DNA of 6,891 bases, taken from Candidatus Aminicenantota bacterium. GTDB lineage: Bacteria > Acidobacteriota > Aminicenantia > Aminicenantales > Aminicenantaceae. A program made the translations under genes and the position numbers. This document shows positions 1 to 5,079 of this stretch, piece after piece; position 1 is the stretch's first letter, and every line of letters starts with the position of its first letter. The stretch lies in NCBI GenBank assembly GCA_030615975.1, contig JAUWYH010000082.1:1-6891 (forward strand), given 5' to 3'. The notes below the pieces were generated by a model. The model was given only the letters and a program-made list of their open reading frames with translations. It made no database searches and had not been told where the DNA came from.

Positions 1-65
1 GGGCCTGATGGCCTCATCGGGCAGCAAAAAGTTGCCTCTCCCTTTTCAGCTGTTGATTATAATTT
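1..65. other. Non-coding leader or spacer upstream of 5S rRNA
   Basis: No gene is recognisable here. Two short hairpins that cannot form together can be drawn. One pairs 3-10 with 15-22 (about 8 bp including one G-U, 4-nt loop). The other pairs 20-25 with 31-36 around an A5 loop. The stretch could be a 23S-5S spacer, but no recognisable 23S 3' end is in view, so whether this 5S is linked to a larger rRNA operon cannot be judged from the window. Confidence 0.4.
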
Positions 66-181
66 CCCGGCAACCATAACAAAGAGGAAACACCCGTTCC
101 CATTCCGAATACGGAAGTTAAGCTCTTTAGTGCCGATGGTATTGCTCTGGACACGGAGTGGGAGAGTAGGTCGTTGCCGGG
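66..181 (+). rRNA. rrf: 5S ribosomal RNA, complete
   Basis: This is the 5S RNA of the large ribosomal subunit, about 116 nt, the normal bacterial length. The ends form a perfect 9-bp closing helix I: 66-74 (CCCGGCAAC) pairs with 173-181 (GTTGCCGGG). Internally the bacterial 5S hallmarks are present: CACCCGTTCCCATTCCGAA around 91-109, CGGAAGTTAAGC around 112-123, TGCCGATGG around 131-139 and GGGAGAGTAGGTCG around 160-173. The exact mature ends may differ by one or two bases. No 23S or tRNA gene is visible beside it, so it may be the tail of an rRNA operon or an unlinked 5S gene. Confidence 0.95.
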
Positions 182-189
182 ATTTTTTT
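173..189 (+). terminator. Possible intrinsic terminator formed by the 5S 3' end and a T7 tract
   Basis: Seven consecutive T residues (183-189) follow, after one A, the 3' strand of the GC-rich 5S closing helix (173-181). A G+C-rich stem followed by a U-tract has the form of an intrinsic terminator. The long intervening 5S fold makes this different from a simple local hairpin. It would separate rRNA transcription from hslV. This is inferred from composition only. Confidence 0.35.
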
Positions 190-244
190 ATTTAGGGGAC
201 ATTCACCAACGTTCTATAACAGTCTTTTCTTTCCTTTCTAGAGC

Positions 245-298
245 GGCTCATCCCCATAGACCCGAGCTGTGTGAGAAAAAAATGGGGGAACTTCAGCC
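245..298 (+). other. Possible stem-loop in the 5S-hslV spacer
   Basis: The imperfect inverted repeat TCCCCAT (251-257) and ATGGGGGA (282-289) forms about 7 bp around a 24-nt loop. A second short helix outside it pairs GGCT (245-248) with AGCC (295-298) across an internal loop. The C-run could alternatively pair with GGGGA at 195-199. It lies upstream of the predicted hslV promoter, so it could be part of a read-through transcript from the rRNA gene or simply chance pairing. The rest of the 175-nt spacer (182-356) contains no credible gene. Confidence 0.25.
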
Positions 299-307
299 CT
301 ATTGGTA

Positions 308-336
308 TTGCTTTATTTTTATGTATCAATTATTAT
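308..336 (+). promoter_or_regulatory. Candidate sigma-70-type promoter for the hslVU operon
   Basis: TTGCTT (308-313) as -35 and TATTAT (331-336, one mismatch to TATAAT) as -10 are separated by 17 nt. Transcription would start near 343, just before hslV, giving a leader of only about 14 nt. The local sequence is very AT-rich, so a chance match is quite possible. No CIRCE element is seen. Confidence 0.28.
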
Positions 337-356
337 TAAAAAAAAGAGATGATACA

Positions 357-884
357 ATGATTCAGGCAACAACCATTATTTGCATTCGCCATAAAGAAAA
401 GATCGCCATGGCTGGAGACGGACAGGTGACTATCGGCCAGACTGTCTTCAAACAGAAGGCCAATAAAATAAGATCGCTTTTCAAAGGAGAGGTATTGGCA
501 GGATTTGCCGGAGCAACTTCTGATGCATTCGCCCTTTTTTCGAGGTTTGAGAAAAAATTGGAGGAATACAGAGGAAATCTCTCGAGGGCAGCCATTGAAT
601 TGGCAAAAGACTGGCGGATGGATAGGGCGCTCCGCAGATTGGAAGCTCTTTTAATTGTTGCCAACAAGGACAATTCTTTTCTGATATCCGGAACAGGTGA
701 TGTGGTTGAACCTGATGATGGAGTCATTGCCATCGGTTCAGGAGGGCCTTTTGCCCTGGCTGCTGCCCGCGCTTTAATCAATCATACAGACTTATCTGCA
801 AAAGAGGTTGCTTTGGAAGCAATGAAAATATGCTCTGACATCTGTGTTTATACCAATAATCAAATCATAGTCGAGGAACTTTAA
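357..884 (+). CDS. hslV: ATP-dependent protease peptidase subunit HslV
   Basis: HslV is the proteolytic chamber of the cytoplasmic HslUV (ClpYQ) protease, a proteasome-beta-like N-terminal threonine hydrolase that degrades proteins fed by the HslU ATPase. The protein has 175 residues, the usual family length. The start is set by the family: in MIQATT the nucleophile is Thr5, so a four-residue propeptide (Met-Ile-Gln-Ala) must be removed, as in many HslV/CodW proteins of the M-x-x-ATT type. Other expected residues are present: GDG at 20-22 (Asp17 of the mature enzyme), Lys37 (mature Lys33), GSGG at 127-130 and the ICVYTN stretch near 162-167. An open frame continues upstream into the 5S gene, but those extra residues match nothing and would block the Thr nucleophile. 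A weak AAGAG-type ribosome binding site lies near 342-348. The stop codon abuts the hslU start. Confidence 0.96.
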   Translation: MIQATTIICIRHKEKIAMAGDGQVTIGQTVFKQKANKIRSLFKGEVLAGFAGATSDAFALFSRFEKKLEEYRGNLSRAAIELAKDWRMDRALRRLEALLIVANKDNSFLISGTGDVVEPDDGVIAIGSGGPFALAAARALINHTDLSAKEVALEAMKICSDICVYTNNQIIVEEL

Positions 885-2276
885 ATGGCCATTGTCCTTC
901 CTCAGAATTTAGAAAAACCCTCTAAAGTAACAAAAGAGGTAGAGCTTACTCCTCAAGAGATAGTCGCTGAATTAGATAAATACATTGTCGGCCAAAAAGA
1001 TGCCAAAAGAGCTGTGGCCATTGCATTGCGCAACAGGTATCGAAGGTGCAAACTTCCTCCAGAACTTGCCGATGAAATCGCCCCTAAAAATATTTTAATG
1101 ATCGGCCCTACTGGGGTAGGAAAAACAGAAATTTCTCGCCGACTGGCCAGGTTAACTTACTCGCCCTTTTTGAAAATAGAAGCGAGCAAGTTTACTGAAG
1201 TGGGCTATGTTGGCAGGGATGTAGAGTCCATGATAAGAGATTTGGTCCGGATTTCGGTTGATATGGTAAAGTCAGAAAAAACTAATGAGATCAGAGAGAA
1301 AGCCGAGAGAAATGTTGAAGAAAAGATATTGGATATTCTCCTGCCTCCACTTAGAAGAAGAGCAGACACTAATGACCAGAATGAGCATCAAAAGTTTCGA
1401 GAGACAAGGGAAAAATTGAGAAAGCAGCTTCGCCAGGGGCTTCTGGATGAGAGGATGATAGAAATTGAAGTGAGAGAGAAGATGTCTTCACCATTTGAGA
1501 TTTTTTCAAATGCTGGCGTTGAAGAAATTGGGATTCACATTCAAGAAATCATTCCTGGCTTTCTAGGAGGGAAGTCCAAAAGGCGAAAGGTAAAATTAAA
1601 AGAAGCCCAGGAATATTTATTGGAGGACGAGCAAAAGAGATTGATTGACATGGATCAGGTAGCCCGTTTGGCCGTGGAGAGGGTAGAACACTCCGGAATC
1701 ATCTTTTTGGATGAGGTTGACAAAATCGCTGGACGTGAATCAGGTCGAGGCCCTGAAGTAAGCCGCGAGGGAGTTCAGAGAGATCTGTTGCCTATAATTG
1801 AAGGCACCACAGTTAATACTCGTTATGGATTGGTGCGCACGGATCATATTCTTTTCATTGGAGCTGGGGCATTTCACGTTTCTAAGCCTTCTGATCTTAT
1901 ACCTGAACTCCAGGGGAGGTTCCCGATCAGGGTAGAGCTTACATCTCTGGATAAGAAAGATTTCATCAGAATATTGACTGAACCAGAAAATGCTTTGATC
2001 AAACAGTACAAAGCTCTTTTAGAGACAGAGGGTGTTCAGATCGATTATACAGAGGACGCTGTCGATGAAATTGCCGCGATTGCAGAAAAAGTCAACGAGA
2101 TCTCAGAAAATATTGGAGCCCGCAGGCTTTATACGGTTATGGAAAAAGTCATGGAAGACATATCTTTTGAAGCACCAAACATAAAAAAGAAAAATATCCC
2201 CATCGACAGAAATTATGTTGAAGAACAGATCAAAGATATAATAGAAGACGAGGATCTGAGACGATTCATTCTTTAA
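885..2276 (+). CDS. hslU: ATP-dependent protease ATPase subunit HslU
   Basis: HslU is a AAA+ hexameric unfoldase that recognises substrates and threads them into HslV. The protein has 463 residues, slightly longer than the E. coli protein (443). Visible elements in order: an N-terminal PQEIV...YIVGQ segment (about 23-37), Walker A GPTGVGKT at 74-81, the GYVG pore loop at 107-110, the charged helical I domain at about 125-255, Walker B IIFLDEVDK at 272-280 with Asp276 and Glu277, a sensor-1 region GAGAFH near 326-331, the arginine finger in GRFPIRVEL (Arg345), and sensor 2 GARRL at 411-415. The C-terminus EDLRRFIL is the conserved tail that docks into HslV to activate it, so the protein looks intact. 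ATG follows the hslV stop directly. A GAGG ribosome binding site at 873-876 lies inside the end of hslV, which suggests coupled translation of the two subunits. Confidence 0.97.
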   Translation: MAIVLPQNLEKPSKVTKEVELTPQEIVAELDKYIVGQKDAKRAVAIALRNRYRRCKLPPELADEIAPKNILMIGPTGVGKTEISRRLARLTYSPFLKIEASKFTEVGYVGRDVESMIRDLVRISVDMVKSEKTNEIREKAERNVEEKILDILLPPLRRRADTNDQNEHQKFRETREKLRKQLRQGLLDERMIEIEVREKMSSPFEIFSNAGVEEIGIHIQEIIPGFLGGKSKRRKVKLKEAQEYLLEDEQKRLIDMDQVARLAVERVEHSGIIFLDEVDKIAGRESGRGPEVSREGVQRDLLPIIEGTTVNTRYGLVRTDHILFIGAGAFHVSKPSDLIPELQGRFPIRVELTSLDKKDFIRILTEPENALIKQYKALLETEGVQIDYTEDAVDEIAAIAEKVNEISENIGARRLYTVMEKVMEDISFEAPNIKKKNIPIDRNYVEEQIKDIIEDEDLRRFIL

Positions 2277-3394
2277 TGAAGAAAACTTTTCCCTTATTCA
2301 TAATTTCTTCTCTTTTCCTTTTAAGTTCTTCTTGCGGTAAAAAAGGTGCTATCTATCCCCCCATCATTCGAATTCCTCAGAGTGTTGAAGGTTTTGAAGC
2401 CATCCAGAGAGCAGATAAGATAATCCTCGAGTGGACCAATCCTACAACTTATATTGATGGTAATCCTATGAGAGAAATCGATGAAATTGAAATCTGGCTT
2501 GTTGAAGAGAAAAAGGAATCAGCCGAAAAAGAAGAATCTGCTGAAGAAGAGGAGCTTCCTGTGGAAGAATTTGAAAAAAAGGCTATCCTTCTTGCTTCAA
2601 TAAAAAAGGAAAAATTTTCTGAATATCTAATAGAGCAGGGCGAGATATCTCAAGACCTTAGCTATGTCTTTCCATTGAGCGGAAAAGAGTTTCTTACGAA
2701 AAAGTTTATCTTTGGCTTAAGAGTAAAAGATAGAAAAAGAAATAAGTCAGAGTTTTCAGACTTGGTATCTGTAGAACCTAAAATTCTTCCTCTTCCCCCC
2801 AAAGGTCTTCGTTTTACTGTCTATAAAGATCGAATTCAAATTTTGTGGGATCCTCCTGAGAAAAACGTGGATCAATCTTCACCTCCTAATGTCGAAGGCT
2901 ACTTTATCTTCCGAGCGGATAGGGAGACGCAACCGCGCCGCATCAATCCTGAGCTAATCAAAGAAAATAAATATGAGGATGAGGATTTTGTCTTTGATAA
3001 AGCGTATAAATATTTCGTCAGGGCCTCAGCCACAGACTCTCCTCCTTTTTTACAAAGCGATGACTCTGAGACTCTAGAGGTCTTGGCTAAAGACAAGTTT
3101 GCTACTGAAGCACCTTCTGGATTGGTTTCGATGACTGGAAAGAATTATATTGCTTTAAGCTGGGATGATAATCAGGAAGAAGATTTGGCTGGATACAGGG
3201 TATGGCGGAAAGAGGAGGGAGAGGAGGAATATCTTTTATTAACTACCGAGCCTGTTCGAGAAAATACCTACACCGACACAAAAGTTGAAAAGAATAAAAG
3301 ATATTATTATTCTATTACCGCCTTAGATAAACATGGAAATGAAAGCAAGGAATCAGAAGCAGCGTCTGAGATAATAAAGGATACTTTTTCATGA
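2276..3394 (+). CDS. Fibronectin type III lipoprotein with an LptM-like N-terminal motif
   Basis: This is a predicted secreted lipoprotein of 372 residues, not an enzyme as far as can be seen. Residues 1-19 form a signal peptide (MKK, then a hydrophobic core) ending at Cys20. The lipobox SSSC is slightly atypical, with Ser rather than Leu at -3. Immediately after the cysteine, CGKKGAIYPP (20-29) resembles the CGxKGPLYxP motif of the LptM/YifL lipoprotein family, which in E. coli assists LptD assembly. After that come three Fn3-like modules at about 34-167, 171-270 and 277-367, judged from the alternating I-x-L-x-W, GY-x-[IV]-x-R and YY-x-[IV]-x-A-x-D strands. The first module is interrupted by a Glu/Lys-rich low-complexity insert (about 77-102). 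The ATG overlaps the hslU stop by one base (TAATG) and has no strong ribosome binding site, so translation is probably coupled. Gly21 and Lys22 at +2/+3 do not suggest inner-membrane retention, so an outer-membrane location is likely. The function is unknown; a surface or periplasmic binding or scaffold role is inference. Confidence 0.8.
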   Translation: MKKTFPLFIISSLFLLSSSCGKKGAIYPPIIRIPQSVEGFEAIQRADKIILEWTNPTTYIDGNPMREIDEIEIWLVEEKKESAEKEESAEEEELPVEEFEKKAILLASIKKEKFSEYLIEQGEISQDLSYVFPLSGKEFLTKKFIFGLRVKDRKRNKSEFSDLVSVEPKILPLPPKGLRFTVYKDRIQILWDPPEKNVDQSSPPNVEGYFIFRADRETQPRRINPELIKENKYEDEDFVFDKAYKYFVRASATDSPPFLQSDDSETLEVLAKDKFATEAPSGLVSMTGKNYIALSWDDNQEEDLAGYRVWRKEEGEEEYLLLTTEPVRENTYTDTKVEKNKRYYYSITALDKHGNESKESEAASEIIKDTFS

Positions 3395-4158
3395 AAATCT
3401 ATCGCTTTAAACACAAAAACAAAATGGTCTATGGAGTTTTAAAGGAAGAGAGCCTTTTTCCAGTTGAAGGTTCTGTTTTCCGGAGTTTTAAAATCAAAAA
3501 AGAAAAAATTCCTATAAGCGATGTGATACTTCTTCCGCCCGTAAAACCTTCTAAGATTGTTGCTGTCGGGGCAAATTATAGGAATCATGCGGTGGAGATG
3601 GGAAGGAGATTACCTGAAGAGCCTTTGATTTTCCTCAAGCCTCCTTCAGCAGTTGTGGGTCCCAATGATATTATTGTTTATCCTAAAATGGCAAAGAGGG
3701 TCGATTATGAAGGAGAGATGGCTTTCGTCATCAGGAAAAAAGCTCGACTCCTCCAAAAAAACGACAGTGTTGAAGGTTATATTTTGGGCTATACTTGTTT
3801 TAATGATGTTACAGCTCGAGACCTCCAGGAGAAAGACGGACAATTCACTCGATCCAAATCGTTTGATACATTTGCAGCTGTTGGTCCATGTATCGCAACC
3901 GATGTTGACCCTTCAGGGCTGAGGCTCAAGACCTTTGTTAACGGAAAGTTAAGGCAATCAGGTAGCACTAGAAATTTGATTTTTCCTGTTCCTTTTTTGA
4001 TAAGATTCATTTCCAACGTTATGACATTGAATCCAGGAGATATCATTACCACAGGGACTCCTGCGGGAGTAGGGCCTCTGATGCCTGGAGATAGAGTGGA
4101 TATCCAGATAGAAGGAATAGGAACTCTTTCTAATACTGTGATGAAGATAAAAAGCTAG
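3391..4158 (+). CDS. Fumarylacetoacetate hydrolase (FAH) family protein
   Basis: This is a 255-residue cytoplasmic enzyme of the FAH superfamily. The family includes fumarylpyruvate hydrolases, acylpyruvases, 2-hydroxyhepta-2,4-diene-1,7-dioate isomerases and oxaloacetate tautomerases/decarboxylases, which act on beta-diketo or enolisable 2-oxo acids. Residues 1-50 look like the small N-terminal domain common in two-domain bacterial members (MKIYRF...YGVL). The catalytic domain shows GANYRNHA (60-67), the metal ligands Glu107 and Glu109 in DYEGEM, Asp139 in FNDVTARD, the KSFDTFAAVGP stretch (156-166) and TGTPAGVGP (221-229). All expected residues are present, so it should be active. The substrate cannot be assigned from sequence alone, and no aromatic-degradation genes lie nearby. 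Its start codon overlaps the preceding stop (ATGA), with AAAGG at 3376-3380 as ribosome binding site. It ends the hslV-led operon. Confidence 0.9.
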   Translation: MKIYRFKHKNKMVYGVLKEESLFPVEGSVFRSFKIKKEKIPISDVILLPPVKPSKIVAVGANYRNHAVEMGRRLPEEPLIFLKPPSAVVGPNDIIVYPKMAKRVDYEGEMAFVIRKKARLLQKNDSVEGYILGYTCFNDVTARDLQEKDGQFTRSKSFDTFAAVGPCIATDVDPSGLRLKTFVNGKLRQSGSTRNLIFPVPFLIRFISNVMTLNPGDIITTGTPAGVGPLMPGDRVDIQIEGIGTLSNTVMKIKS

Positions 4159-4199
4159 ACTGGCTGAGCTAACTAAATTGGATAGACAGGCTAGACTGG
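4154..4199 (+). repeat. Short repeated motif TAGAC(T/A)GG spanning the FAH stop codon
   Basis: GCTAGACTGG occurs exactly at 4154-4163 and 4190-4199. A one-mismatch relative, TAGACAGG, lies at 4183-4190, directly next to the second copy. The first copy contains the TAG stop codon of the FAH-family gene. The three 8-mers share one orientation. They may be a small tandem-type duplication or a protein-binding site. There are too few copies to call a repeat family. Confidence 0.4.
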
Positions 4200-4311
4200 A
4201 ACATGAGTAAGATATATGCCGAGAGGGAAGTTGCGCATCTAACAATATCAAGTAAGAGATGGCAAGGTAGCTGAAGACAATTCCAAAATCAAAAAATAGA
4301 AAACGTTGTGT

Positions 4312-4368
4312 TCCTTTACTCGCTTTAAACTTTTTCTTTTATACGGTATGATAAGGCGAGTGAGAGGA
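4312..4368. repeat. Long imperfect inverted repeat around the transaldolase promoter
   Basis: The arm 4312-4327 (TCCTTTACTCGCTTTA) pairs with 4352-4368 (TAAGGCGAGTGAGAGGA). The core ACTCGC/GCGAGT (4318-4323 and 4356-4361) is perfect. The core extends inward through one G-U and three A-T pairs and outward through G-U and A-T pairs with one bulged base, enclosing a 24-nt spacer. There is no T-run after it on either strand, so it does not look like an intrinsic terminator. Because the arms overlap the candidate -35 and -10 elements, an operator-type role is possible. Confidence 0.45.
4324..4352 (+). promoter_or_regulatory. Candidate sigma-70-type promoter for transaldolase and the carboxylase genes
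   Basis: TTTAAA (4324-4329, four of six matches to TTGACA) and TATGAT (4347-4352, five of six matches to TATAAT) are spaced by exactly 17 nt. This lies in the only large intergenic gap after the first operon. Transcription would begin near 4359, giving a leader of about 60 nt before the transaldolase ATG. The rest of the gap (4159-4420) contains no credible gene. Confidence 0.45.
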
Positions 4369-4410
4369 CGAGCAGGCTATTCAATATTGCCAGCCTCATT
4401 TTTAATCTTT

Positions 4411-4415
4411 GGAGG
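4411..4415 (+). promoter_or_regulatory. Ribosome binding site GGAGG deciding the transaldolase start
   Basis: GGAGG lies 5 nt before the ATG at 4421. This favours that ATG over the in-frame TTG at 4409, which would place the Shine-Dalgarno sequence inside the coding region. It is the strongest ribosome binding site in the window. Confidence 0.85.
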
Positions 4416-4420
4416 TTTAT

Positions 4421-5068
4421 ATGAAAATTTTTCTGGATACGGCAAATTTAGACCAGATAAGAGAGGCTGCGAGTTGGGGAATATTAGATGGTGTCACCAC
4501 TAACCCCACTCTCATGTCAAAAGAAAATTTAAAATTTGAAGATTTAGTCAGGGAAATTTGTAAGATTGTCAATGGCCCTGTGAATGTGGAATGTGTCTCG
4601 ACACAATCCGAAGATATCGTCAAAGAAGCAAAAAGACATGCCAAATTAGCCGAAAATGTGGTTGTGAAAATACCGATTTGTTTAGAAGGTCTTAAAGCGA
4701 CTAAAGTCCTATCTCAGGAAGGCATCCAGGTTAACACAACTTTAATATTTTCTCCAAACCAGGCCTTTCTGGCAGCTAAGGCAGGAGCAAGATATGTCAG
4801 CCCTTTTGTTGGACGGCTCGATGATATTTCTCACGAAGGAATGGATTTGGTTGATCAAATATTGGTGATATTTGACAACTACGGATTTGAGACAGAAGTG
4901 ATCGTCGCAAGTATCAGACATCCTCTTCATGTTGTCGAAGCAGCCCTGATGGGAGCAGATATAGCCACAATACCTTTTGTTGTCTTGGAGAAGATGATCA
5001 AACATCCTTTGACCGATGTGGGGATGGACAGATTTTTAAAGGATTGGAGTAGGGTTAAAAAGAAATAA
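4421..5068 (+). CDS. tal: Transaldolase, short TalC/MipB type
   Basis: Transaldolase moves a dihydroxyacetone unit between sugar phosphates in the non-oxidative pentose phosphate pathway, in the cytoplasm. The protein has 215 residues, typical of the short decameric TalC/fructose-6-phosphate aldolase subfamily. Motifs: N-terminal MKIFLDTANL with Asp6, GVTTNPT at 24-30, the Schiff-base Lys83 in VVKIP, NTTLIFS (105-111), YVSPFVGRLDD (125-135) and ASIRHPLHV (163-171). Two residues separate the activities. E. coli FSA has Gln59 and Tyr131, whereas here the aligned positions are Glu57 and Phe129, as in true transaldolases, so transaldolase is the better call than F6P aldolase. The start follows the GGAGG site and the family N-terminus. 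The carboxyltransferase gene begins 11 nt downstream, so the two are probably co-transcribed. Confidence 0.93.
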   Translation: MKIFLDTANLDQIREAASWGILDGVTTNPTLMSKENLKFEDLVREICKIVNGPVNVECVSTQSEDIVKEAKRHAKLAENVVVKIPICLEGLKATKVLSQEGIQVNTTLIFSPNQAFLAAKAGARYVSPFVGRLDDISHEGMDLVDQILVIFDNYGFETEVIVASIRHPLHVVEAALMGADIATIPFVVLEKMIKHPLTDVGMDRFLKDWSRVKKK

Positions 5069-5079
5069 AATAGAGAGAT

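Noticed and set aside
58..63. Perfect TATAAT hexamer just before the 5S gene
   Set aside because: Transcription would start near position 70, inside the mature 5S, and no good -35 lies 16-18 nt upstream. It is probably a chance match in AT-rich sequence.
174..356. In-frame upstream extension of hslV beginning inside the 5S gene, with other in-frame ATGs such as 321-323
   Set aside because: The extra residues overlap rRNA, match nothing in the HslV family and would lengthen the propeptide far beyond the few residues normally removed before the catalytic Thr.
3958..4251. Open frame of 97 codons on the - strand over the FAH 3' end and the following gap
   Set aside because: Most of it is antisense to a well-conserved gene, no protein family is recognisable, and the composition is that expected of a shadow frame.
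4374..4403. AGGCT/AGCCT hairpin (4374-4378 and 4392-4396) followed by a T5 tract, resembling a terminator
   Set aside because: The stem is only 5 bp with a 13-nt loop, and it lies in the leader just before the GGAGG site and ATG of transaldolase, downstream of the likely promoter. It is too weak to call a terminator or attenuator.
4306..4503. Open frame of 65 codons on the + strand running into the transaldolase gene
   Set aside because: It overlaps the well-supported transaldolase start in another frame and covers the predicted promoter. It shows no recognisable motif and lacks its own clear ribosome binding site.
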